DNA from: Bacteroidales bacterium
GTDB taxonomy: Bacteria; Bacteroidota; Bacteroidia; Bacteroidales; UBA932
Direction of reading: 5' to 3'
Assembly: GCA_017651465.1 (NCBI GenBank)
Contig: JAGCCX010000011.1
Span: forward strand, 1-37,222
DNA: 37,222 nt
Shown here: one piece after another, positions 7,670-15,766 of the stretch
How the letters are laid out: each line of letters opens with the position of its first letter
Position numbering within the stretch: the stretch's first letter is position 1
The notes under the pieces: model-generated
Seen by the model: the letters and a program-made list of their open reading frames with translations, nothing else
Databases searched by the model: none
Told to the model about the DNA's origin: nothing
Made by a program: the position numbers and the translations under genes

Positions 7670-9304
7670 ATGAGGCCTTTCCGCTCGTGTTTCAGGGGTT
7701 TGATGCGTATGGTGCGCGGACAGAGGTTCCGCGTACTGGTAAGCGTGTTGATAGGTTTGGTGGGCGTTGCAGCCTCCCTTGGATTCGTGTGGATATCTAA
7801 GAAGGTGGTGGATTTGGCCACCGGCGCTGCCGGGTCTGAACTGACTCCCTTCGTGCTTGTTATGCTCGGCATTATGCTGCTTCAGCTGCTATGCCGGGTG
7901 GGAGGCCGTTATTGGGAGGGCCTGATAGTGGTGAAGGCGCAGAACGCCCTTCGCTCGTCGGCTTTTCGCAAGGTTATGTTCAGCACCTGGAGCGGCAAAG
8001 ACCGCCTTCACAGCGGCGATACCGTAAGCCGTCTGGAGGAGGATATCAGGGTGGTGGTGGACTTTATCTGCGTGAGCCTTCCCGACGCCCTGATAACGAT
8101 CATACAGTTGCTTGCCGCGTCGGCCTACATCTTTGTGCTTTCGCCCAACCTGGCCTGGATACTGCTGCTGATTATGCCCGTTGCAGTGCTCTGCAGCCGT
8201 CTTTTCTTTAAAAAGCTGCGGGCCCTCACCGGCGAAATCCGCTCGGGCGACGCCCGCGTGCAAGGGCACATCCAGGAGAATACCCAGCGCCGTGTGCTGG
8301 TGCGTATGCTCGGGGCAACCGGGCGGGTGATCGAAAAGCTCGGAGGCTTGCAGGAGTATGTGTACGGCAAGACTGTTACCCGCCTTAACTACAATGCTAT
8401 CTCGCGCGGGTTTATGCAGCTTGGCTTCTCGGCCGGGTACGCCCTAGTATTTCTGTGGGGCGTGTTCGGCCTGCGTGACGGAACCATTGGTTACGGCACA
8501 ATGGTGGCTTTCCTGCAGTTGGTGGGGCAGGTCCAGCGCCCGGTGGCGGGCATTGCGATGCAGATTCCCGCCTTCATCCGCGCCCTTTCTTCCGAAGACC
8601 GTCTTCTCGACCTGGTGGAGGCGCCCCAGGAAGAAGAGGGGAGCGATATTGTGCTGCAGGGTGCTCCCGGCGTGAAGGTTGAGGGCGTGAGCTTTACTTA
8701 TGAGGGCGTCAACAACCCGGTGGTGCGGGGGCTCGATTTCGATTTTACGCCCGGTTCTATGACGGCCATCATTGGTTCGACCGGCGCCGGCAAGTCAACT
8801 TTGGTACGTGTCATTATGGCCCTGCTGCCGCCCGACTGCGGTTCCATTACACTTTACGACGGCACCGGCGCGCGTGTCCCTTCGGGCGTGAGGACGCGTT
8901 GCAATTTTATGTATGTGCCGCAGGGTAATTCGTTGATGAGCGGTACTATACGTGAGAATCTGCTGCTGGCCAAGCCGGATGCTACCGACGATGAATTGAG
9001 GGAGGTGCTGCATTTGGCGGCGGCGGATTTCGTGTACGATTTGCAGGATTCGCTTGAGACTACTTGCGCGGAGATCGGGGCTGGTTTGAGTGAGGGGCAG
9101 GCTCAGCGTATCGCTATTGCGCGTGCTTTGTTGAGGCCGGGCGGGATTCTGGTTCTCGACGAGGCGACTTCGGCTCTGGATGCCGATACGGAGCTGGAGT
9201 TGTTGGAGAGGCTGGGGGCGAGGTTCCGCGGCTCCAAGACCATCCTTTGTATTACCCATCGTCCTGCAGCTACTTCCTACGCCGATAAAGTGCTGAAGTT
9301 GTAG
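7670..9304 (+). CDS. ABC transporter, fused permease and ATPase
   Basis: The 544-residue half-transporter has a six-helix exporter-type membrane domain (about 20-300). The ATPase domain has Walker A GSTGAGKST (369-377), Q-loop YVPQG (415-419), signature LSEGQ (473-477), Walker B ILVLDEAT (493-500) and an H-loop THR (about 530). There is no N-terminal C39 peptidase domain, so it is not a self-processing bacteriocin exporter; a separate protease is encoded two genes upstream. It most likely exports the product of the cassette, working as a homodimer in the inner membrane. A lipid or drug substrate cannot be excluded from sequence alone. Confidence 0.88.
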   Translation: MRPFRSCFRGLMRMVRGQRFRVLVSVLIGLVGVAASLGFVWISKKVVDLATGAAGSELTPFVLVMLGIMLLQLLCRVGGRYWEGLIVVKAQNALRSSAFRKVMFSTWSGKDRLHSGDTVSRLEEDIRVVVDFICVSLPDALITIIQLLAASAYIFVLSPNLAWILLLIMPVAVLCSRLFFKKLRALTGEIRSGDARVQGHIQENTQRRVLVRMLGATGRVIEKLGGLQEYVYGKTVTRLNYNAISRGFMQLGFSAGYALVFLWGVFGLRDGTIGYGTMVAFLQLVGQVQRPVAGIAMQIPAFIRALSSEDRLLDLVEAPQEEEGSDIVLQGAPGVKVEGVSFTYEGVNNPVVRGLDFDFTPGSMTAIIGSTGAGKSTLVRVIMALLPPDCGSITLYDGTGARVPSGVRTRCNFMYVPQGNSLMSGTIRENLLLAKPDATDDELREVLHLAAADFVYDLQDSLETTCAEIGAGLSEGQAQRIAIARALLRPGGILVLDEATSALDADTELELLERLGARFRGSKTILCITHRPAATSYADKVLKL

Positions 9305-9305
9305 G

Positions 9306-9485
9306 TTCCTCCGGAGGCTGCCGCCAGGAGGAAACTTCGCTTCGCTCATCCCTCCCAGCCGGTGGCTGGGCCCCTCCCGTCTCTTCGAGACATTTCTACC
9401 CCCTGTAGTCCCCCAGGGGACATTTGCCTAAAGGGCGGCCACGGGCGGCCACGGTTTCCCTCCTGGCGGCAGCCTGCCGGAGGAA
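9306..9485. repeat. Intergenic structured repeat element, copy 2, with long inverted ends
   Basis: 9306-9335 and 9454-9485 form an inverted repeat of about 30 bp with only two single-base insertions between arms (core CCTCCGG, GGCTGCCGCCAGGAGG). Inside are ATCCCTCCC (9348-9356) and GGGCCCCTCCC (9368-9378), the blocks also found at 1025-1060, here enclosing CCCAGCC-GGT-GGCTGGG. A GTCTC-TTC-GAGAC hairpin, a CCCCTG/CAGGGG hairpin and a tandem GGGCGGCCAC pair (about 9433-9452) follow. It sits between the converging ABC transporter and ApbE genes. It may be a terminator, a MITE-like element or a structured RNA. Confidence 0.65.
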
Positions 9486-9553
9486 GCATCACTTGCTTAT
9501 CCCTATCAGCTTGCAGCCGGACCGCTGCCATCCACGTGGGCACGGGCAGAAAA

Positions 9554-10483
9554 TCAGAATCCGGGGGAGGTCCAGGTGAGGTCGGAAGTAATGAGGCAGG
9601 CCTCAATGCCCGGGTGTTCCTCCACCCAGCTGCGGGCCTGTTCGAAACCAATCACCATAAAGTATGTAGCCAGGGCGTCAGCCTCGGTGGCCGTGGGCGC
9701 TATCACCGTGGCACTCAGCAGGTTATGATCCACCGGATATCCGGTCCTGGGGTCGATGGTGTGGGCGTATTTCTTGCCGTCTTTGATGTAGAACTTGCGG
9801 TAGTTGCCCGACGTTACCACCCCGTATGCGCCGCCGTCGGAGCGCCAGAGTCCCGAGATTGACGCCCCGGGAGTGTTGTTCCCGTCGGAGGGAGTGTCTA
9901 TAGCGATGGTCCAGCCGCGGCCCTTGGGATTGACGCCCTCGCAGTAGATTTCGCCTATATCCACCAGCATATCCTTCACCCCTATCGAATGCAGGTAGGC
10001 GGCCACCTTGTCGCAGCTGTAGCCTTGGGCTATAGCGTTGAAATTCAATACTTCCCGCCTGCGGCAACGCTCCCTTGCGGCGGCGATTATCTCCTCCGAG
10101 GGCAGGCTGTCGGAGGTGAATCCGAAGCCCCACACGTCGAACAGGGGCCCGGCGGCTACGTCGAACGCTCCCTCGCTCAACTGGCGGTAGTGCTCAGATA
10201 TCTCTTCCAGCTCGCGGAACATATCGTTGAGTTCGACCACTTCGCCGGCGTTCCTGCGGCTCAGAATCGACTTGCGGTTGTATCCCGAGAGCGTGGTGTC
10301 GATCGCTTCCAGTATCCCGTCCACCGCCTGCTGCGCCTCGGCGCGGCTCACCTTCACCCCTGCGGGATTGTATTTTACGCTGTAGATGCCGCCCTGGGCA
10401 TAGCCGCCCAGAGTCACATAATTCTGCGTGCAGGCACACGAAACCAACGCAGCAATGGCTAAAAGTGCTGTTTTTAGCTTCAT
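9554..10483 (-). CDS. apbE: FAD:protein FMN transferase (ApbE family lipoprotein)
   Basis: ApbE attaches FMN covalently to Thr/Ser of target flavoproteins such as NqrB/NqrC and RnfG/RnfD, acting outside the cytoplasmic membrane. The 309-residue product starts with a lipoprotein signal (lipobox LVSC at 13-16). It shows the family blocks SEGAFDVAAGPLFDVWGF, NFNAIAQGYSCDKV (about 147-160), VDIGEIYCEGVNPKGRGW and HTIDPRTGYPV (241-251). A longer open frame extends far upstream, but the Met at 10483 is right because it opens the signal peptide and lies 19 nt after a minus-strand TACCTTTG box (10510-10503). No target flavoprotein gene is nearby. Confidence 0.92.
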   Translation of the reverse strand: MKLKTALLAIAALVSCACTQNYVTLGGYAQGGIYSVKYNPAGVKVSRAEAQQAVDGILEAIDTTLSGYNRKSILSRRNAGEVVELNDMFRELEEISEHYRQLSEGAFDVAAGPLFDVWGFGFTSDSLPSEEIIAAARERCRRREVLNFNAIAQGYSCDKVAAYLHSIGVKDMLVDIGEIYCEGVNPKGRGWTIAIDTPSDGNNTPGASISGLWRSDGGAYGVVTSGNYRKFYIKDGKKYAHTIDPRTGYPVDHNLLSATVIAPTATEADALATYFMVIGFEQARSWVEEHPGIEACLITSDLTWTSPGF

Positions 10484-10502
10484 TTTCGGCAAAGTATTTG
10501 TA

Positions 10503-10510
10503 CAAAGGTA
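10503..10510 (-). promoter_or_regulatory. Candidate -7 box for apbE
   Basis: On the minus strand this reads TACCTTTG, a full match to TAnnTTTG, 19 nt before the apbE start codon. No -33 element is evident. Confidence 0.45.
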
Positions 10511-10561
10511 GCGGAAATTCGCGTAAAATTGACCATATTTGCAATTTGTAACCCTAAAAAG

Positions 10562-11581
10562 ATGAATTTTAAAACATACTGCATACTCGCTCTGGGACTT
10601 GTTTTGCTTTCCGTTTCTTCCTGCAAAGAGAAAGAAATCGAAAAGACATATATGAACGGAAAGCTCAAGATAGACTGCAAGATTCCGCATTTTGTCAATC
10701 CCGGAGACTCTTTCACCATCACGGCATCGGGCATTACCGCCCCCGACGGAACGGACGTAGCGTATTATTGCACATCCACCGCCGACAGCAAGCGCCGCGA
10801 TTCTCTTTTTACCGTTCCAGCCGTATTCCATTTCGAGGTTCCCGATACCCTCGGCCAGTTCACCCTCTCGGTGGTGGCCTATCCGGTCCAGTCGTCGGAC
10901 AAGTATTATCACTCCACCGGTTCGGTTGAATTCGTGATTGTCAAAGACGACGCCGACAACGGGTCCCTCACCGGCATCCCCAATCACGACGACGACCTGG
11001 TGGAGGAGCTCCATTCGAGGAAGTACAACGTTACTTCGGCCGGCGGCAGGGAGTGGATACGCAGCAACCTGAGCTATGTGGAGCGTGACCCGGACGGAAC
11101 AGAGACCTTCGGCCGTTCGTACGCCGGCAGCAAGGCTATGCAGAACATCTTCGGCGCATATTACACCTGGGAAGAGGCTCAGCAGGCCTGTCCCCTCGGG
11201 TGGCATCTTCCCTCCGACCAGGAGTGGGTCGATCTGCTCAAGAGCTGCGGCGCTCCTTCCGCTCTCAAGCCCCTGGAAAACTCGCCCAGCGGCGCCGGGG
11301 CGCTTATGGTAAAGGCCCGTTTCAACGGCGACGAAATGTGGAGCTACTACCGCGGAGTGAACATTACCGACAAGTGCATCAGCGTCATCCCAGCCGGCTA
11401 TGCCGTCAAGGAGGCGAGCGGCTGGACATACATAGGTTACCAGGCTTATGCTGCATTCTGGACCGCCGACTCCCTGGAGGGGCAAGGGGTGTACCGCTAC
11501 ATTTACAAAGAAAACGACAACGTATTCGTGTCCTCGGCGAGCAAGACCGATTTTGCCGCCAGCGTCCGATGCGTGCGATGA
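10562..11581 (+). CDS. FISUMP-domain lipoprotein of unknown function
   Basis: The 339-residue product begins with a lipoprotein signal (Cys21 after LLSVSS). Residues about 35-135 form a beta-rich region. From about 150 on is a FISUMP domain (Fibrobacter succinogenes major paralogous domain) with GREWIRSNLSYVE, YYTWEEAQQACPLGWHLPSDQEWVDLL and, at the end, AASVRCVR. FISUMP proteins are surface or outer-membrane-anchored in Bacteroidota and Fibrobacterota and have no established enzymatic role. I start at MNFKTY, as the upstream in-frame Met (10529) would put 11 residues before the signal. Its stop is 1 nt before the RelA/SpoT gene, so the two are probably co-transcribed. Confidence 0.82.
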   Translation: MNFKTYCILALGLVLLSVSSCKEKEIEKTYMNGKLKIDCKIPHFVNPGDSFTITASGITAPDGTDVAYYCTSTADSKRRDSLFTVPAVFHFEVPDTLGQFTLSVVAYPVQSSDKYYHSTGSVEFVIVKDDADNGSLTGIPNHDDDLVEELHSRKYNVTSAGGREWIRSNLSYVERDPDGTETFGRSYAGSKAMQNIFGAYYTWEEAQQACPLGWHLPSDQEWVDLLKSCGAPSALKPLENSPSGAGALMVKARFNGDEMWSYYRGVNITDKCISVIPAGYAVKEASGWTYIGYQAYAAFWTADSLEGQGVYRYIYKENDNVFVSSASKTDFAASVRCVR

Positions 11582-11582
11582 T

Positions 11583-13448
11583 ATGGACCAGACAGAAAGG
11601 ATACAAGAAGCCGCTCAGCACGTATTTGACGTGATGGCCAAGCGCGTGGGCCCGGAGGACCTGCAGCGCATCAAAGATGCGTATGCCCTTGCCGCCGAGG
11701 CGCACAAGGACCAGAGACGCAACACCGGCGAGCCGTACATCGTGCATCCCATCGCCGTCGCCAACATAGCGGCGGAGGAGCTCGAACTGGACGCCAATAC
11801 CGTCATAGCCGCTTTCCTGCACGACGTAGCTGAGGATACTTCTTATACCGTAGAGGATATCAGGGAGCGTTTCGGCGACGACGTGGCCTTCCTGGTGGAT
11901 GTGGTGACCAAGCGCAAGAAGCACAACTACGAGTTCACCAAGCAGGTGGACAATTACCGCCAGATACTCGAATCGGTGCACTACGACATCCGCGCCCTGC
12001 TCGTCAAGCTGTCCGACCGTCTGCACAATATGCGTACGCTCGACAGTATGCGCCCCGACAAGCAGATGAAGATCGCCGGCGAAACCGACTTCTTCTATGC
12101 CCCTCTCGCCGGCCGTCTGGGCCTGTATCACGTCAAGACCGAGCTGGAGAACCTATCGTTCCATTTCCGCTGCCCGCGCGAGTACGACGTGATTTCCCGC
12201 CAGCTGGAGGAGGACAAGATCAGGACCCAGGGCGCTGTGGACGATTTTACCGCCGAGATCAACGAGATCTTCAAGACCATAGGCATTCCCGCCCGCACCC
12301 AGGTCCGTTACCGCAAGCCCTACAGCATCTGGCGCACTATGCGCGAGGAAGGCTGCGACTTCGCCCACGTGGATTTCAAGCACTTTGTGCGTATTATCTA
12401 TACCCCTATCAATGAATGGCTGCGTTCCCAATCTCCGGAGAAGGATACCAGCCTTTTCATTTATTCCTGCCTGTCTGGGCGTTTCAAGGAGCGCCCGGGG
12501 AGCGTGGTCAACTATATCGACAACCCCAAGGACAACGGCTACCAGAGCTTCCACGTGCAGCTGCTCAACCGCGCCGGGGCCTGGGAAGAGATGCACATCG
12601 CCTCGGAGCGGATGCACCGCAACTCGAGGCTCGGCTGCATAGTCGAGCGTGGCGAGAGCTGGCTGGAGCGCTTCAAGACCGTACTGCAGAACATCGCCGA
12701 CAGCGGTGACGGATACATCTTTATGGACGGAGTGAGTTCGTCGCTGTACAACGAGGACATTCTTGCCTTCACCCCCAACGGCAAGGGAATTATCCTGCCC
12801 AAGGGAGCCACCGCGCTGGACTTCGCGTTCGAGGTGCATACCGAGATAGGCGAGAAGGCCAAGTTCGCCCGTATCAACGGCGCGCTTTGCCCAATCAAGA
12901 CGGAACTTCACCGCGGTGACTGTGTGGAGATAGGCACTTCCGACGACGTGGTGCCCAAGCCCGACTGGCTGAATTACGCCAAGACTTACAAGGCCCGCCG
13001 CCGTCTGCACGACCTGCTCCGCAATATCCCGACCCCCGACTTCAAAATATGCGACCGCTGCCATCCCATTCCGGGAGAGGAGGTCATAGGCTATGTCGAT
13101 GCAAACGGGCAGGTGACTATGCACAGCCGCCATTGCCCCGAGGTCATAAAGCTCGCGTCCGAAGACGGCAACAGCCTGGTGTCGGTGCCCTTCGAGCCCG
13201 ACCCTTTGCAGCTCTATCCCGTGCGCATACGCATAGTCGCCATCGACCGCTACCATCTGCTGCGCGACATAATCGACTGCTTCGTGGAGCGCCAGCACCT
13301 GTCTATGAACAAGTTGAGCACCCACACCGAAGACGAGATAGTGGAGTGCATCATCGACTTCCCCGTACATTCGGTAGACGAGCTCCACATTACTATGGAG
13401 AGCATCTCGGCTATCGACGGAGTCGATGAGGTGCAGCGTATCATATAG
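11583..13448 (+). CDS. RelA/SpoT homologue, intact hydrolase and degenerate synthetase
   Basis: The 621-residue protein has the HD-TGS-ACT layout of (p)ppGpp enzymes. The hydrolase is intact: His55 in VHP, His80-Asp81 in FLHDVAED and Asp145 in LSDRLHNMRTL. The synthetase region (about 235-350) keeps NPKDNGYQSFH, but the motif normally EIQIRT reads EMHIAS. The GRxKxxYS block reads RYRKPYS with a missing position, and the catalytic Asp region reads VDFKHFVRII. A TGS domain (about 393-455), a zinc-finger-like CDRCH...HSRHC segment (about 490-518) and an ACT domain (545-621) follow. I infer a mainly hydrolytic, SpoT-like role. Start is 1 nt after the FISUMP stop; the end overlaps comEC-like gene convergently by 8 bp. 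Confidence 0.85.
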   Translation: MDQTERIQEAAQHVFDVMAKRVGPEDLQRIKDAYALAAEAHKDQRRNTGEPYIVHPIAVANIAAEELELDANTVIAAFLHDVAEDTSYTVEDIRERFGDDVAFLVDVVTKRKKHNYEFTKQVDNYRQILESVHYDIRALLVKLSDRLHNMRTLDSMRPDKQMKIAGETDFFYAPLAGRLGLYHVKTELENLSFHFRCPREYDVISRQLEEDKIRTQGAVDDFTAEINEIFKTIGIPARTQVRYRKPYSIWRTMREEGCDFAHVDFKHFVRIIYTPINEWLRSQSPEKDTSLFIYSCLSGRFKERPGSVVNYIDNPKDNGYQSFHVQLLNRAGAWEEMHIASERMHRNSRLGCIVERGESWLERFKTVLQNIADSGDGYIFMDGVSSSLYNEDILAFTPNGKGIILPKGATALDFAFEVHTEIGEKAKFARINGALCPIKTELHRGDCVEIGTSDDVVPKPDWLNYAKTYKARRRLHDLLRNIPTPDFKICDRCHPIPGEEVIGYVDANGQVTMHSRHCPEVIKLASEDGNSLVSVPFEPDPLQLYPVRIRIVAIDRYHLLRDIIDCFVERQHLSMNKLSTHTEDEIVECIIDFPVHSVDELHITMESISAIDGVDEVQRII

Positions 13449-14490
13449 AGGCTATAGTCTCCAGGCAGAATTCCAAGCATTGAACCATCACTCCGCAGGC
13501 TCTTATGAGCACCGGCGGGCATATTCCTGCTGCGTCCAGCGCCAGCGATCCGGCGGCCAGGGGGATGATCAGCCCGGTCAGGGGCATTGCCAGCAGATTG
13601 GTAATCAGGAAGTACTTGGGGAAGCTGTGGAAATGGGCCCAGGCCACGGGCGCCGTAAACAACTGGCAGGAGATAGACAGGGCCGCACATTGCCAGACTC
13701 TTTTCAGCGGGCCGCGCCTTCCCGGGTACCATTGTTCCAGGTACGGATACACCAGGGTTATGCCCGTCATTGCAAGATACGAAAGCTGGAAGCCGGCGGA
13801 GGAGATGTAGCCGGGATTGAGGATGAGTTGGAGCGTAAGTGCCGCGCAGAAGGTTCCCAGCGCCGTGCGCTCCCGCCCGGGGCAGAAGCTCGCGGCCTCG
13901 TTTATGCTTATGAACAGCAGGGCCCTGATTATCGAGGGCGACGCTCCCGTGGCAAAGGCGTAGAAAGCGCTGAAACTCACAGTGATAACGCTTTTTATGA
14001 CCCGTGCGGCAAGAGAGTTCCCGATAGGGGAGAGAAGGCGGCGCACCAGCAGGTACAGTACGCCCAGGTGCAGGCCCGAAAGGGCCAGGATATGCGAGGC
14101 TCCGCTTTTGCGGAATATCTCAACTACGCTCCTGTCAAGGGCACTCCGCCGGCCGGTTAGCAGGGCCTTGAGTATGGCGGCGCTGTGCTCGCCGGGAAAC
14201 CCCGCCCCGTCGATTCTCCGGCAGAGATAGTCCATCGCGGGTGAAGAGCCGGGCTTTACCGGCACCCCTCTCAGCGCATCGGTGCACCAGCACAGTGCTC
14301 CCAGGGCGAAGAACAGGGCGTACAGCCCCGCAGCGCGGCGTTTGCCGTCTTTGAAGCAAAGGTAGAAGAGTAGAGCGGCGGCGCAGCTGCAGACTATTGC
14401 GCACGGGTAGGGCCTGGAGAGCAGGGCGGCCGCCGACACGCCGGCGGCGAAGGGAAGGGACACCAAAATGATTCCGCTTTTGTTTTTCAT
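13441..14490 (-). CDS. ComEC/Rec2-type membrane protein, competence domain only
   Basis: The 349-residue polytopic membrane protein has the ComEC core motif KSGASHILALSGLHLGVLY at about 128-146, followed by GASPSIIRALLF and SAGFQLSYLAMTG. ComEC forms the inner-membrane channel for single-stranded DNA uptake. Full ComEC is about 700 residues; this one lacks the N-terminal OB-fold region and the C-terminal metallo-beta-lactamase nuclease-like domain. No adjacent frame supplies them. It could be a domain-reduced variant found in some Bacteroidota, or a remnant. I start at MKNKSG because the earlier in-frame Met would add 11 polar residues. It runs convergently into the RelA/SpoT gene. Confidence 0.78.
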   Translation of the reverse strand: MKNKSGIILVSLPFAAGVSAAALLSRPYPCAIVCSCAAALLFYLCFKDGKRRAAGLYALFFALGALCWCTDALRGVPVKPGSSPAMDYLCRRIDGAGFPGEHSAAILKALLTGRRSALDRSVVEIFRKSGASHILALSGLHLGVLYLLVRRLLSPIGNSLAARVIKSVITVSFSAFYAFATGASPSIIRALLFISINEAASFCPGRERTALGTFCAALTLQLILNPGYISSAGFQLSYLAMTGITLVYPYLEQWYPGRRGPLKRVWQCAALSISCQLFTAPVAWAHFHSFPKYFLITNLLAMPLTGLIIPLAAGSLALDAAGICPPVLIRACGVMVQCLEFCLETIASI

Positions 14491-14530
14491 AGTTTGTTTT
14501 GTTTGGCGCTGCAATTTAGACAATTATTGT

Positions 14531-14538
14531 TAAATTTG
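14531..14538 (+). promoter_or_regulatory. Candidate -7 box for ackA
   Basis: TAAATTTG matches TAnnTTTG and ends 8 nt before the ackA ATG. If transcription starts about 5 nt after the box, the leader is only a few bases. Confidence 0.5.
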
Positions 14539-14546
14539 TAACCATT

Positions 14547-15761
14547 ATGATAATACTAGTAATCAATTGCGGCAGCTCTTCGGTGAAATACCAGCTTCTG
14601 GATATGAAGAGCGATGATGTATATGACATTCTGGCCAAAGGTCTCGTAGAAAAAATCTATCTTCCCGAGGGTACCATCACTCACAAGCCTACAGGCAAAG
14701 AGGGTTTCGTTCGCAACCTGCCCATCCCCGACCATACCGTGGGAATGAAGCTTGTGCTCGACGCCCTGGTGGATCCTGAATACGGTGTGCTCTCCTCCTT
14801 CGACGACATCGAGGCTGTGGGCCACCGTATAGTGCAAGGTGCCGATTTCTTCAGCGGCAGCGCCCTTGTGGACGAGGACGTGCTGCGCAAGATAGAAATC
14901 TGCTGCGACTTCGCCCCCCTGCACAATCCTGCCCATCTTCTGGGCATACGCGCAGTGAGCACCGTGCTCCCCGAGGTCCCGCAGGTGGTGACCTTCGATA
15001 CTGCATTCCATCAGACTATGGAGCCTTACGCCTATATGTACGCCCTGCCCTGGGAGTACTACGAGAAGTACCACGTACGCCGTTACGGCGCCCACGGCAC
15101 GAGTCATCAGTACGTGTCGCAGCGGGGTGCCAAACTGGCCGGAATCGACCTGGAGCACTCCAAGATCATCACCTGCCACATAGGCAACGGCAGCTCGGTT
15201 ACCGCCATCAAAGACGGCAAGTGCGTTGACACCTCTATGGGCTTCACTCCGCTCGAGGGTATGATTATGGGCACGCGCTGCGGCATCATCGACGCCAACA
15301 TCATTCCTTACATAATGAAGAAAGAGCATCTGACTCCGGACCAGATGACCGAAATAATGAACAAGAAGAGCGGCTTCCTGGGCCTGAGCGGCGTGAGTTC
15401 GGATGCGCGCGATATGAATGCGCTTGCCCTGCAGGGAGACCCCAAGGCCAAGATCGTGCTCAAGAAGCTCACCTTCGACATTGTCAAGCTGGTGGGCGGT
15501 TACATTGCCGAGATGAACGGCGTGGACCTGATAATCTTTACCGCCGGTATTGGCGAGCACAATCCCAGGCTGCGCAGGCGTGTATGCGAGCAGTTGGGTT
15601 ATATGGGAGTCAAGATCGACGCCGAGGTTAACGATGCGGCCCGCTCCGAGACCATCATCTCCGCTCCCGATTCCACCGTCAAGGTGGCCCTTATCCCTAC
15701 TGACGAGGAACTTGTCATCGCCAGGGATACAATGAAGATAGTATCAACAATTGAAGAATAA
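14547..15761 (+). CDS. ackA: Acetate kinase
   Basis: AckA converts acetyl phosphate and ADP to acetate and ATP, the final step of acetate fermentation. The 404-residue length and motifs fit acetate rather than butyrate kinase. Visible blocks are NCGSSSVKYQL (7-17), GHRIVQGAD, TFDTAFHQTM, YGAHGTSHQYVS, CHIGNGSSV, GTRCGIIDANII and FTAGIGEHNPRLR. It is followed after 5 nt by a Ptb-type phosphate acyltransferase and then by mazG, probably one operon. A TAnnTTTG box lies 8 nt before the ATG, so the transcript may be nearly leaderless. Confidence 0.95.
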   Translation: MIILVINCGSSSVKYQLLDMKSDDVYDILAKGLVEKIYLPEGTITHKPTGKEGFVRNLPIPDHTVGMKLVLDALVDPEYGVLSSFDDIEAVGHRIVQGADFFSGSALVDEDVLRKIEICCDFAPLHNPAHLLGIRAVSTVLPEVPQVVTFDTAFHQTMEPYAYMYALPWEYYEKYHVRRYGAHGTSHQYVSQRGAKLAGIDLEHSKIITCHIGNGSSVTAIKDGKCVDTSMGFTPLEGMIMGTRCGIIDANIIPYIMKKEHLTPDQMTEIMNKKSGFLGLSGVSSDARDMNALALQGDPKAKIVLKKLTFDIVKLVGGYIAEMNGVDLIIFTAGIGEHNPRLRRRVCEQLGYMGVKIDAEVNDAARSETIISAPDSTVKVALIPTDEELVIARDTMKIVSTIEE

Positions 15762-15766
15762 AGTTT

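Noticed and set aside
6056-9304. Lasso-peptide cluster
   Set aside because: HprK-like, PqqD-like and ABC genes fit, but there is no asparagine-synthetase-like cyclase, no B2 transglutaminase-fold protease and no precursor; the protease is of S24/S26 type instead.
7670-9304. Self-processing bacteriocin exporter (PCAT)
   Set aside because: The N terminus goes straight into membrane helices; there is no C39 peptidase domain with Cys-His residues.
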